Shown here piece after piece: positions 13,301 through 25,800 of a DNA stretch of 39,382 nt. The notes under the pieces are model-generated. The model saw only the letters and a list, made by a program, of their open reading frames with translations, did no database searches and had not been told where the DNA came from. Each line of letters opens with the position of its first letter. Position 1 is the stretch's first letter. The position numbers were made by a program, and so were the translations under genes. Origin of the DNA: Tritrichomonas musculus (Eukaryota; Parabasalia; Tritrichomonadida; Tritrichomonadidae); NCBI GenBank assembly GCA_039105265.1, contig JAPFFF010000141.1, positions 1 to 39,382 on the forward strand, in the 5' to 3' direction.

Positions 13301-15968
13301 ACTCAGCCAAGGAACAACTTACCCAAGAAACAACTCAGCCAAGGAACAATTCAGCCAAGAAACAACTCAGCCAAGAAACAACTCAGCCAAGAAACAACTC
13401 AGCCAAGGAACAACTTACCCAAGAAACAACTCAGCCAAGGAACAACTTAGCAAAGAAACATCTCAGCCAAGAAACAACTCAGCCAAGGAACAACTCAGCC
13501 AAGGAACAACTCAGCCAAGAAACAACTCAGCCAAGGAACAACTTACCCAAGAAACAACTCAGCCAAGGAACAACTTAGCAAAGAAACATCTCAGCCAAGA
13601 AACAACTCAGCCAAGGAACAACTCAGCCAAGGAACAACTTACCCAAGAAACAACTCAGCCAAGGAACAACTTACCCAAGAAACAACTCAGCCAAGGAACA
13701 ACTTAGCAAAGAAACATCTCAGCCAAGAAACAACTCAGCCAAGGAACAATTCAGCCAAGAAACAACTCAGCCAAGGAACAACTTACCCAAGAAACAACTC
13801 AGCCAAGAAACAATTCAGCCAAGAAACATCTCAGCCAAGGAACAACTCAGCCAAGGAACAATTCAGCCAAGAAACAACTCAGCCAAGGAACAACTTACCC
13901 AAGAAACAACTCAGCCAAGGAACAACTTAGCAAAGAAACATCTCAGCCAAGAAACAACTCAGCCAAGAAACAACTCAGCCAAGAAACAACTCAGCCAAGG
14001 AACAACTTACCCAAGAAACAACTCAGCCAAGGAACAACTTAGCAAAGAAACATCTCAGCCAAGAAACAACTCAGCCAAGGAACAACTCAGCCAAGGAACA
14101 ACTCAGCCAAGAAACAACTCAGCCAAGGAACAACTTACCCAAGAAACAACTCAGCCAAGGAACAACTTAGCAAAGAAACATCTCAGCCAAGAAACAACTC
14201 AGCCAAGGAACAACTCAGCCAAGGAACAACTTACCCAAGAAACAACTCAGCCAAGGAACAACTTACCCAAGAAACAACTCAGCCAAGGAACAACTTAGCA
14301 AAGAAACATCTCAGCCAAGAAACAACTCAGCCAAGGAACAATTCAGCCAAGAAACAACTCAGCCAAGGAACAACTTACCCAAGAAACAACTCAGCCAAGA
14401 AACAACTTAGCAAAGAAACATCTCAGCCAAGAAACAACTCAGCCAAGGAACAATTCAGCCAAGAAACAACTCAGCCAAGAAACAACTCAGCCAAGAAACA
14501 ACTCAGCCAAGGAACAACTTACCCAAGAAACAACTCAGCCAAGGAACAACTTAGCAAAGAAACATCTCAGCCAAGAAACAACTCAGCCAAGGAACAACTC
14601 AGCCAAGGAACAACTCAGCAAAGAAACAAATCAGCCAAGGAACAACTTACCCAAGAAACAACTCAGCCAAGGAACAACTTAGCAAAGAAACATCTCAGCC
14701 AAGAAACAACTCAGCCAAGGAACAACTTAGCAAAGAAACATCTCAGCCAAGAAACAACTCAGCCAAGGAACAATTCAGCCAAGGAACAATTCAGCCAAGA
14801 AACAACTCAGCCAAGAAACAACTCAGCCAAGGAACAACTCAGCCAAGAAACAACTCAGCCAAGAAACAACTCAGCCAAGGAACAACTTACCCAAGAAACA
14901 ACTCAGCCAAGGAACAACTTAGCAAAGAAACAACTCAGCCAAGAAACAACTCAGCCAAGGAACAACTCAGCCAAGGAACAACTTACCCAAGAAACAACTC
15001 AGCCAAGGAACAACTTACCCAAGAAACAACTCAGCCAAGGAACAACTTAGCAAAAAAACATCTCAGCCAAGAAACAACTCAGCCAAGGAACAATTCAGCC
15101 AAGAAACAACTCAGCCAAGAAACAACTCAGCCAAGGAACAACTTACCCAAGAAACAACTCAGCCAAGGAACAACTTAGCAAAGAAACATCTCAGCCAAGA
15201 AACAACTCAGCCAAGGAACAATTCAGCCAAGAAACAACTCAGCCAAGAAACAACTCAGCCAAGAAACAACTCAGCCAAGGAACAACTTACCCAAGAAACA
15301 ACTCAGCCAAGGAACAACTTACCCAAGAAACAACTCAGCCAAGGAACAATTCAGCCAAGAAACAACTCAGCCAAGAAACAACTCAGCCAAGGAACAACTC
15401 AGCCAAGAAACAACTCAGCCAAGAAACAACTCAGCCAAGGAACAACTTACCCAAGAAACAACTCAGCCAAGGAACAACTTAGCAAAGAAACATCTCAGCC
15501 AAGAAACAACTCAGCCAAGGAACAACTCAGCCAAGGAACAACTTACCCAAGAAACAACTCAGCCAAGGAACAACTTACCCAAGAAACAACTCAGCCAAGG
15601 AACAACTTAGCAAAGAAACATCTCAGCCAAGAAACAACTCAGCCAAGGAACAATTCAGCCAAGAAACAACTCAGCCAAGAAACAACTCAGCCAAGGAACA
15701 ACTTACCCAAGAAACAACTCAGCCAAGGAACAACTCAGCCAAGGAACAACTTACCCAAGAAACAACTCAGCCAAGGAACAACTTAGCAAAGAAACATCTC
15801 AGCCAAGAAACAACTCAGCCAAGGAACAACTCAGCCAAGGAACAACTTACCCAAGAAACAACTCAGCCAAGGAACAACTTACCCAAGAAACAACTCAGCC
15901 AAGGAACAACTTAGCAAAGAAACATCTCAGCCAAGAAACAACTCAGCCAAGGAACAATTCAGCCAAGA
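7329..15968 (+). repeat. Type A segment 3 (8.6 kb)
   Basis: This segment has 540 units, nearly all type A. Markers include AATAACTCAG at 7569 and 13025, AACAAATCAG at 9425, 10913 and 14625, an isolated CCAATG unit at 8193-8208, a TTAGCCAAGG unit at 13185 and a TTAGCAAAAA unit at 15041. Internal duplication is strong: about 7,711-9,060 matches about 13,951-15,300 at a constant offset of 6,240 with only a handful of substitutions. The end, about 14.9-15.97 kb, matches about 1.06-2.11 kb. Around 12.69-12.9 kb there is a remnant of a type B block. No gene, RNA or mobile element is visible. Confidence 0.93.
12689..12896 (+). repeat. Remnant of a type B block inside type A array
   Basis: A single AGCAACTCAGCCAAGA unit sits at 12689, the only AGCAAC-starting unit I found outside blocks B1-B6. 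It is followed by consensus and AACAATTCAG units in the order seen inside B2. By 12.83-12.9 kb the order matches the right flank of B2 (about 7.36-7.45 kb), and the downstream array continues to match that flank, with AATAACTCAG at 13025 against 7569. The simplest reading is a B2-like block that lost its leader and most of its body by deletion. The boundaries are approximate. Confidence 0.6.
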
Positions 15969-17664
15969 AACAACTCAGCAAAGGAACAACTCAGCAAAGG
16001 AACAACTTACCCAAGGAGCAACTCAGACAAGGAGCAACTCAGCCAAGGAACAACTCAGCCAATGAACAATTCAGCCAAGAAACAACTCAGCCAAGGAACA
16101 ATTCAGCCAAGAAACAACTCAGCAAAGGAACAACTCAGCCAAGGAACAACTTACCCAAGGAGCAACTCAGCCAAGGAGCAACTCAGCCAAGAAACAACTC
16201 AGCCAAGGAACAATTCAGCCAAGGAACAATTCAGCCAAGAAACAACTCAGCAAAGGAACAACTCAGCCAAGGAACAACTTACCCAAGGAGCAACTCAGCC
16301 AAGGAGCAACTCAGCCAAGAAACAACTCAGCCAAGGAACAATTCAGCCAATGAACAATTCAGCCAAGAAACAACTCAGCCAAGGAACAATTCAGCCAAGA
16401 AACAACTCAGCAAAGGAACAACTCAGCCAAGGAACAACTTACCCAAGGAGCAACTCAGCCAAGGAGCAACTCAGCCAAGAAACAACTCAGCCAAGGAACA
16501 ATTCAGCCAAGGAACAATTCAGCCAAGAAACAACTCAGCCAAGGAACAATTCAGCCAAGAAACAACTCAGCCAAGAAACAACTCAGCCAAGAAACAACTC
16601 AGCCAATGAACAATTCAGCCAAGAAACAACTCAGCCAAGGAACAATTCAGCCAAGAAACAACTCAGTAAAGGAACAACTCAGCCAAGGAACAACTTACCC
16701 AAGGAGCAATTCAGCCAAGAAACAACTCAGCAAAGGAACAACTCAGCCAAGGAACAACTTAGCCAAGGAACAACTCAGCCAAGGAACAACTCAGCCAAAG
16801 AACAATTCAGCCAAGGAACAATTCAGCCAAGAAACAACTCAGCCAAGGAACAATTCAGCCAAGAAACAACTCAGCCAAGAAACAACTCAGCCAAGAAACA
16901 ACTCAGCCAAGAAACAACTCAGCCAAGGAACAATTCAGCCAAGAAACAACTCAGTAAAGGAACAATTCAGCCAAGAAACAACTTAGCCAAGGAGCAACTC
17001 AGCCAAGAAACAACTCAGCAAAGGAACAACTCAGCCAAGGAACAACTTAGCCAAGGAACAACTCAGCCAAGGAACAACTCAGCCAAAGAACAATTCAGCC
17101 AAGAAACAACTCAGCAAAGGAACAACTCAGCCAAGGAACAACTTACCCAAGGAGCAACTCAGCCAAGGAGCAACTCAGCCAAGAAACAACTCAGCCAAGG
17201 AACAATCCAGCCAAGAAACAACTCAGCAAAGGAACAACTTACCCAAGAAGCAACTCAGCCAAGGAGCAACTCAGCCAAGAAACAACTCAGCCAAGGAACA
17301 ATTCAGCCAAGAAACAACTCAGCAAAGGAACAACTTACCCAAGAAGCAACTCAGCCAAAAATCAACTTAGCCAAGGAGCAACTCAGCCAAGAAACAACTC
17401 AGCAAAGGAACAACTCAGCCAAAGAACAACTTAGCCAAGGAACAACTCAGCCAAGGAACAACTCAGCCAAAGAACAATTCAGCCAAGAAACAACTCAGCA
17501 AAGGAACAACTCAGCCAAGGAACAACTTACCCAAGGAGCAACTCAGCCAAGAAGCAACTCAGCCAAGAAACAACTCAGCCAAGGAACAATCCAGCCAAGA
17601 AACAACTCAGCAAAGGAACAACTTACCCAAGGAGCAACTCAGCCAAGGAGCAACTCAGCCAAGG
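15969..17664 (+). repeat. Type B block B3 (106 units)
   Basis: B3 follows B1 unit for unit at an offset of 12,992, starting from the shared leader. It stops matching at about 17,680, where B1 has an AACAATTCAGCAAAGG unit and B3 passes into type A. It is thus a B1-type block shortened by 40 units on the right. It shares with B4 a substitution absent from B1 (A at 17552 and 19920, G at 4560), so B3 and B4 seem closer to each other. The open frame 16062-17978 begins at its first ATG variant and runs into type A array beyond the block. I treat it as fortuitous. Confidence 0.92.
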
Positions 17665-18336
17665 AACAACTCAGCCAAGAAACAATTCAGCCAAGAAACA
17701 ACTCAGCCAAGGAACAATTCAGCCAAGAAACAACTCAGCCAAGAAACAACTCAGCCAAGGAACAACTCAGCCAAGAAACAACTCAGCCAAGAAACAACTC
17801 AGCCAAGGAACAACTTACCCAAGAAACAACTCAGCCAAGGAACAACTTAGCAAAGAAACATCTCAGCCAAGAAACAACTCAGCCAAGGAACAACTCAGCC
17901 AAGGAACAACTTACCCAAGAAACAACTCAGCCAAGGAACAACTTACCCAAGAAACAACTCAGCCAAGGAACAACTTAGCAAAGAAACATCTCAGCCAAGA
18001 AACAACTCAGCCAAGGAACAATTCAGCCAAGAAACAACTCAGCCAAGAAACAACTCAGCCAAGGAACAACTTACCCAAGAAACAACTCAGCCAAGGAACA
18101 ACTCAGCCAAGGAACAACTTACCCAAGAAACAACTCAGCCAAGGAACAACTTAGCAAAGAAACATCTCAGCCAAGAAACAACTCAGCCAAGGAACAACTC
18201 AGCCAAGGAACAACTTACCCAAGAAACAACTCAGCCAAGGAACAACTTACCCAAGAAACAACTCAGCCAAGGAACAACTTAGCAAAGAAACATCTCAGCC
18301 AAGAAACAACTCAGCCAAGGAACAATTCAGCCAAGA
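17665..18336 (+). repeat. Type A segment 4 (short spacer between B3 and B4)
   Basis: This segment has 42 type A units containing several TTAGCAAAGA/AACATCTCAG pairs. Its right part matches the sequence just left of B1: 18181-18336 corresponds to 2821-2976, and a one-unit length difference lies just to the left. Nothing but satellite is visible. Confidence 0.92.
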
Positions 18337-20672
18337 AACAACTCAGCAAAGGAACAACTCAGCAAAGGAACAACTTACCCAAGGAGCAACTCAGACAAGG
18401 AGCAACTCAGCCAAGGAACAACTCAGCCAATGAACAATTCAGCCAAGAAACAACTCAGCCAAGGAACAATTCAGCCAAGAAACAACTCAGCAAAGGAACA
18501 ACTCAGCCAAGGAACAACTTACCCAAGGAGCAACTCAGCCAAGGAGCAACTCAGCCAAGAAACAACTCAGCCAAGGAACAATTCAGCCAAGGAACAATTC
18601 AGCCAAGAAACAACTCAGCAAAGGAACAACTCAGCCAAGGAACAACTTACCCAAGGAGCAACTCAGCCAAGGAGCAACTCAGCCAAGAAACAACTCAGCC
18701 AAGGAACAATTCAGCCAATGAACAATTCAGCCAAGAAACAACTCAGCCAAGGAACAATTCAGCCAAGAAACAACTCAGCAAAGGAACAACTCAGCCAAGG
18801 AACAACTTACCCAAGGAGCAACTCAGCCAAGGAGCAACTCAGCCAAGAAACAACTCAGCCAAGGAACAATTCAGCCAAGGAACAATTCAGCCAAGAAACA
18901 ACTCAGCCAAGGAACAATTCAGCCAAGAAACAACTCAGCCAAGAAACAACTCAGCCAAGAAACAACTCAGCCAATGAACAATTCAGCCAAGAAACAACTC
19001 AGCCAAGGAACAATTCAGCCAAGAAACAACTCAGTAAAGGAACAACTCAGCCAAGGAACAACTTACCCAAGGAGCAATTCAGCCAAGAAACAACTCAGCA
19101 AAGGAACAACTCAGCCAAGGAACAACTTAGCCAAGGAACAACTCAGCCAAGGAACAACTCAGCCAAAGAACAATTCAGCCAAGGAACAATTCAGCCAAGA
19201 AACAACTCAGCCAAGGAACAATTCAGCCAAGAAACAACTCAGCCAAGAAACAACTCAGCCAAGAAACAACTCAGCCAAGAAACAACTCAGCCAAGGAACA
19301 ATTCAGCCAAGAAACAACTCAGTAAAGGAACAATTCAGCCAAGAAACAACTTAGCCAAGGAGCAACTCAGCCAAGAAACAACTCAGCAAAGGAACAACTC
19401 AGCCAAGGAACAACTTAGCCAAGGAACAACTCAGCCAAGGAACAACTCAGCCAAAGAACAATTCAGCCAAGAAACAACTCAGCAAAGGAACAACTCAGCC
19501 AAGGAACAACTTACCCAAGGAGCAACTCAGCCAAGGAGCAACTCAGCCAAGAAACAACTCAGCCAAGGAACAATCCAGCCAAGAAACAACTCAGCAAAGG
19601 AACAACTTACCCAAGAAGCAACTCAGCCAAGGAGCAACTCAGCCAAGAAACAACTCAGCCAAGGAACAATTCAGCCAAGAAACAACTCAGCAAAGGAACA
19701 ACTTACCCAAGAAGCAACTCAGCCAAAAATCAACTTAGCCAAGGAGCAACTCAGCCAAGAAACAACTCAGCAAAGGAACAACTCAGCCAAAGAACAACTT
19801 AGCCAAGGAACAACTCAGCCAAGGAACAACTCAGCCAAAGAACAATTCAGCCAAGAAACAACTCAGCAAAGGAACAACTCAGCCAAGGAACAACTTACCC
19901 AAGGAGCAACTCAGCCAAGAAGCAACTCAGCCAAGAAACAACTCAGCCAAGGAACAATCCAGCCAAGAAACAACTCAGCAAAGGAACAACTTACCCAAGG
20001 AGCAACTCAGCCAAGGAGCAACTCAGCCAAGGAACAACTCAGCCAAGAAACAATTCAGCAAAGGAACAACTTACCCAAGAAGCAACTCAGCCAAAAATCA
20101 ACTTAGCCAAGGAGCAACTCAGCCAAGGAACAATTCAGCCAAGAAACAACTCAGCAAAGGAACAACTCAGCCAAGGAACAACTTACCCAAGGAGCAACTC
20201 AGCCAAGGAGCAACTCAGCCAAGAAACAACTCAGCCAAGGAACAATTCAGCCAAGAAACAACTCAGCAAAGGAACAACTTACCCAAGGAGCAACTCAGCC
20301 AAGGAGCAACTCAGCCAAGGAACAACTCAGCAAAGGAACAATTCAGCAAAGGAACAACTTACCCAAGAAGCAACTCAGCCAAAAATCAACTTAGCCAAGG
20401 AGCAACTCAGCCAAAAAACAACTTAGCCAAGGAACAACTCAGCCAAGGAACAACTCAGCCAAAGAACAATTCAGCCAAGAAACAACTCAGCAAAGGAACA
20501 ACTCAGCCAAGGAACAACTTACCCAAGGAGCAACTCAGCCAAGGAGCAACTCAGCCAAGAAACAACTCAGCCAAGAAACAATCCAGCCAAGAAACAACTC
20601 AGCAAAGGAACAACTTACCCAAGAAGCAACTCATCCAAAAAACAACTTAGCCAAGGAGCAACTCAGCCAAGA
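18337..20672 (+). repeat. Type B block B4 (146 units), near-identical copy of B1
   Basis: The block has the same length and unit order as B1 at an offset of exactly 15,360. A line-by-line comparison of 2977-5312 with 18337-20672 shows three substitutions: 4560 G against 19920 A, and two changes within one unit (4972/20332 and 4976/20336). That is about 0.1 percent. The open frame 18430-20106 therefore has the same length as 3070-4746. The match continues on both sides into type A sequence, so the copying event covered more than the block. Confidence 0.94.
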
Positions 20673-22048
20673 AACAACTCAGCCAAGGAACAATTCAGCC
20701 AAGAAACAACTCAGCCAAGGAACAATTCAGCCAAGAAACAACTCAGCCAAGAAACAACTCAGCCAAGGAACAATTCAGCCAAGAAACAACTCAGCCAAGG
20801 AACAATTCAGCCAAGAAACAACTCAGCCAAGGAACAACTTACCCAAGAAACAACTCAGCCAAGGAACAACTTAGCAAAGAAACATCTCAGCCAAGAAACA
20901 ACTCAGCCAAGGAACAATTCAGCCAAGAAACAACTCAGCCAAGAAACAACTCAGCCAAGGAACAACTTACCCAAGAAACAACTCAGCCAAGGAACAACTT
21001 AGCAAAGAAACATCTCAGCCAAGAAACAACTCAGCCAAGGAACAATTCAGCCAAGAAACAACTCAGCCAAGAAACAACTCAGCCAAGAAACAACTCAGCC
21101 AAGGAACAACTTACCCAAGAAACAACTCAGCCAAGGAACAACTTAGCAAAGAAACATCTCAGCCAAGAAACAACTCAGCCAAGGAACAACTCAGCCAAGG
21201 AACAACTCAGCAAAGAAACAAATCAGCCAAGGAACAACTTACCCAAGAAACAACTTACCCAAGAAACAACTCAGCCAAGGAACAACTTAGCAAAGAAACA
21301 TCTCAGCCAAGAAACAACTCAGCCAAGGAACAATTCAGCCAAGAAACAACTCAGCCAAGAAACAACTCAGCCAAGGAACAACTTACCCAAGAAACAACTC
21401 AGCCAAGGAACAACTCAGCCAAGGAACAACTTACCCAAGAAACAACTCAGCCAAGGAACAACTTAGCAAAGAAACATCTCAGCCAAGAAACAACTCAGCC
21501 AAGGAACAACTCAGCCAAGGAACAACTTACCCAAGAAACAACTCAGCCAAGGAACAACTTACCCAAGAAACAACTCAGCCAAGGAACAACTTAGCAAAGA
21601 AACATCTCAGCCAAGAAACAACTCAGCCAAGGAACAATTCAGCCAAGAAACAACTCAGCCAAGAAACAACTCAGCCAAGGAACAACTTACCCAAGAAACA
21701 ACTCAGCCAAGGAACAACTTAGCAAAGAAACATCTCAGCCAAGAAACAACTCAGCCAAGGAACAATTCAGCCAAGAAACAACTCAGCCAAGAGACAACTC
21801 AGCCAAGAAACAACTCAGCCAAGAAACAACTCAGCCAAGAAACAACTCAGCCAAGAAACAACTTACCCAAGAAACAACTCAGCCAAGGAACAACTCAGCC
21901 AAGGAACAACTCAGCCAAGGAACAACTCAGCCAAGAAACAACTCAGCCAAGGAACAACTTACCCAAGAAACAACTCAGCCAAGGAACAACTTAGCAAAGA
22001 AACATCTCAGCCAAGAAACAACTCAGCCAAGGAACAATTCAGCCAAGA
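20673..22048 (+). repeat. Type A segment 5
   Basis: This segment has 86 units, the counterpart of 5313-6688 at an offset of 15,360. It holds AACAAATCAG at 21217 and GACAACTCAG at 21793. At 21241-21420 the order of units differs from 5881-6060, although total length is preserved. This looks like compensating local gain and loss of units, or gene conversion. No gene is seen. Confidence 0.92.
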
Positions 22049-22816
22049 AACAACTCAGCAAAGGAACAACTCAGCAAAGGAACAACTTACCCAAGGAGCA
22101 ACTCAGACAAGGAGCAACTCAGCCAAGGAACAACTCAGCCAATGAACAATTCAGCCAAGAAACAACTCAGCCAAGGAACAATTCAGCCAAGAAACAACTC
22201 AGCAAAGGAACAACTCAGCCAAGGAACAACTTACCCAAGGAGCAACTCAGCCAAGGAGCAACTCAGCCAAGAAACAACTCAGCCAAGGAACAATTCAGCC
22301 AAGGAACAATTCAGCCAAGAAACAACTCAGCAAAGGAACAACTCAGCCAAGGAACAACTTACCCAAGGAGCAACTCAGCCAAGGAGCAACTCAGCCAAGA
22401 AACAACTCAGCCAAGGAACAATTCAGCCAATGAACAATTCAGCCAAGAAACAACTCAGCCAAGGAACAATTCAGCCAAGAAACAACTCAGCAAAGGAACA
22501 ACTCAGCCAAGGAACAACTTACCCAAGGAGCAACTCAGCCAAGGAGCAACTCAGCCAAGAAACAACTCAGCCAAGGAACAATTCAGCCAAGGAACAATTC
22601 AGCCAAGAAACAACTCAGCCAAGGAACAATTCAGCCAAGAAACAACTCAGCCAAGAAACAACTCAGCCAAGAAACAACTCAGCCAATGAACAATTCAGCC
22701 AAGAAACAACTCAGCCAAGGAATAATTCAGCCAAGAAACAACTCAGTAAAGGAACAACTCAGCCAAGGAACAACTTACCCAAGGAGCAATTCAGCCAAGA
22801 AACAACTCAGCAAAGG
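22049..22816 (+). repeat. Type B block B5 (48 units)
   Basis: B5 starts with the shared leader and follows B1 for about 47 units. It then leaves after the AGCAATTCAG and CTCAGCAAAGG units into AACAATTCAG units and type A. It matches B2 except for the extra 128 bp and a few substitutions: position 22723 is T, giving AATAATTCAG where B2 has AACAATTCAG. Downstream, 22817 to about 23,690 tracks 7329 to about 8,200 at an offset of 15,488. The open frames at 22142-23290 and 22686-22970 are by-products. Confidence 0.92.
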
Positions 22817-25800
22817 AACAATTCAGCCAAGGAACAATTCAGCCAAGAAACAACTCAGCCAAGGAACAATTCAGCCAAGAAACAACTCAGCCAAGGAACA
22901 ATTCAGCCAAGAAACAACTCAGCCAAGGAACAACTTACCCAAGAAACAACTCAGCCAAGGAACAACTTAGCAAAGAAACATCTCAGCCAAGAAACAACTC
23001 AGCCAAGGAACAACTCAGCCAAGGAACAACTTAGCAAAGAAACATCTCAGCCAAGAAATAACTCAGCCAAGGAACAATTCAGCCAAGAAACAACTCAGCC
23101 AAGGAACAACTTACCCAAGAAACAACTCAGCCAAGGAACAACTCAGCCAAGGAACAACTTACCCAAGAAACAACTCAGCCAAGGAACAATTCAGCCAAGA
23201 AACAACTCAGCCAAGAAACAACTCAGCCAAGAAACAACTCAGCCAAGGAACAACTTACCCAAGAAACAACTCAGCCAAGGAACAACTTAGCAAAGAAACA
23301 TCTCAGCCAAGAAACAACTCAGCCAAGGAACAACTCAGCCAAGGAACAACTCAGCCAAGAAACAACTCAGCCAAGGAACAACTTACCCAAGAAACAACTC
23401 AGCCAAGGAACAACTTAGCAAAGAAACATCTCAGCCAAGAAACAACTCAGCCAAGGAACAACTCAGCCAAGGAACAACTTACCCAAGAAACAACTCAGCC
23501 AAGGAACAACTTACCCAAGAAACAACTCAGCCAAGGAACAACTTAGCAAAGAAACATCTCAGCCAAGAAACAACTCAGCCAAGGAACAATTCAGCCAAGA
23601 AACAACTCAGCCAAGGAACAACTTACCCAAGAAACAACTCAGCCAAGAAACAACTTAGCAAAGAAACATCTCAGCCAAGAAACAACTCAGCCAAGGAACA
23701 ATTCAGCCAAGAAACAACTCAGCCAAGAAACAACTCAGCCAAGAAACAACTCAGCCAAGGAACAACTTACCCAAGAAACAACTCAGCCAAGGAACAACTT
23801 AGCAAAGAAACATCTCAGCCAAGAAACAACTCAGCCAAGGAACAACTCAGCCAAGGAACAACTCAGCAAAGAAACAAATCAGCCAAGGAACAACTTACCC
23901 AAGAAACAACTCAGCCAAGGAACAACTTAGCAAAGAAACATCTCAGCCAAGAAACAACTCAGCCAAGGAACAACTTAGCAAAGAAACATCTCAGCCAAGA
24001 AACAACTCAGCCAAGGAACAATTCAGCCAAGGAACAATTCAGCCAAGAAACAACTCAGCCAAGAAACAACTCAGCCAAGGAACAACTCAGCCAAGAAACA
24101 ACTCAGCCAAGAAACAACTCAGCCAAGGAACAACTTACCCAAGAAACAACTCAGCCAAGGAACAACTTAGCAAAGAAACAACTCAGCCAAGAAACAACTC
24201 AGCCAAGAAACAACTCAGCCAAGGAACAACTTACCCAAGAAACAACTCAGCCAAGGAACAACTTACCCAAGAAACAACTCAGCCAAGGAACAACTTAGCA
24301 AAGAAACATCTCAGCCAAGAAACAACTCAGCCAAGGAACAATTCAGCCAAGAAACAACTCAGCCAAGAAACAACTCAGCCAAGGAACAACTTACCCAAGA
24401 AACAACTCAGCCAAGGAACAACTTAGCAAAGAAACATCTCAGCCAAGAAACAACTCAGCCAAGGAACAATTCAGCCAAGAAACAACTCAGCCAAGAAACA
24501 ACTCAGCCAAGAAACAACTCAGCCAAGGAACAACTTACCCAAGAAACAACTCAGCCAAGGAACAACTTAGCAAAGAAACATCTCAGCCAAGAAACAACTC
24601 AGCCAAGGAACAACTCAGCCAAGGAACAACTCAGCAAAGAAACAAATCAGCCAAGGAACAACTTACCCAAGAAACAACTCAGCCAAGGAACAACTTAGCA
24701 AAGAAACATCTCAGCCAAGAAACAACTCAGCCAAGGAACAATTCAGCCAAGGAACAATTCAGCCAAGAAACAACTCAGCCAAGAAACAACTCAGCCAAGG
24801 AACAACTCAGCCAAGAAACAACTCAGCCAAGAAACAACTCAGCCAAGGAACAACTTACCCAAGAAACAACTCAGCCAAGGAACAACTTAGCAAAGAAACA
24901 TCTCAGCCAAGAAACAACTCAGCCAAGGAACAACTCAGCCAAGGAACAACTTACCCAAGAAACAACTCAGCCAAGGAACAACTTACCCAAGAAACAACTC
25001 AGCCAAGGAACAACTTAGCAAAGAAACATCTCAGCCAAGAAACAACTCAGCCAAGGAACAATTCAGCCAAGAAACAACTCAGCCAAGAAACAACTCAGCC
25101 AAGGAACAACTTACCCAAGAAACAACTCAGCCAAGGAACAACTCAGCCAAGGAACAACTTACCCAAGAAACAACTCAGCCAAGGAACAACTTAGCAAAGA
25201 AACATCTCAGCCAAGAAACAACTCAGCCAAGGAACAACTCAGCCAAGGAACAACTTACCCAAGAAACAACTCAGCCAAGGAACAACTTACCCAAGAAACA
25301 ACTCAGCCAAGGAACAACTTAGCAAAGAAACATCTCAGCCAAGAAACAACTCAGCCAAGGAACAACTCAGCCAAGAAACAACTCAGCCAAGAAACAACTC
25401 AGCCAAGGAACAACTTACCCAAGAAACAACTCAGCCAAGGAACAACTTAGCAAAGAAACATCTCAGCCAAGAAACAACTCAGCCAAGAAACAACTCAGCC
25501 AAGGAACAACTTACCCAAGAAACAACTCAGCCAAGGAACAACTTAGCAAAGAAACATCTCAGCCAAGAAACAACTCAGCCAAGGAACAACTCAGCCAAGG
25601 AACAACTCAGCCAAGAAACAACTCAGCCAAGGAACAACTTACCCAAGAAACAACTCAGCCAAGGAACAACTTAGCAAAGAAACATCTCAGCCAAGAAACA
25701 ACTCAGCCAAGGAACAACTCAGCCAAGGAACAACTTACCCAAGAAACAACTCAGCCAAGGAACAACTTACCCAAGAAACAACTCAGCCAAGGAACAACTC

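Larger units (their letters stand above)
18179..23690 (+). repeat. Large duplicated segment, right copy
   Basis: This is the partner of about 2,819-8,200 and contains B4, type A segment 5, B5 and the first part of type A segment 6. Differences from the left copy are mostly substitutions of one base, one rearranged stretch of type A units (21241-21420) and the 128-bp extra sub-repeat in B5. All length differences are whole units, which fits exchange between aligned units. Confidence 0.88.

Noticed and set aside
16062-17978. Longest open frame, 638 codons on +
   Set aside because: It crosses the boundary from block B3 into type A array without any change in nature, as expected for read-through of a stop-poor repeat and not for a gene with a defined end.
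3614-23290. Other open frames at 3614-3994, 16606-16986, 18974-19354, 22142-23290 and 22686-22970
   Set aside because: They have the same origin as above, and their positions simply copy one another through the block duplications.
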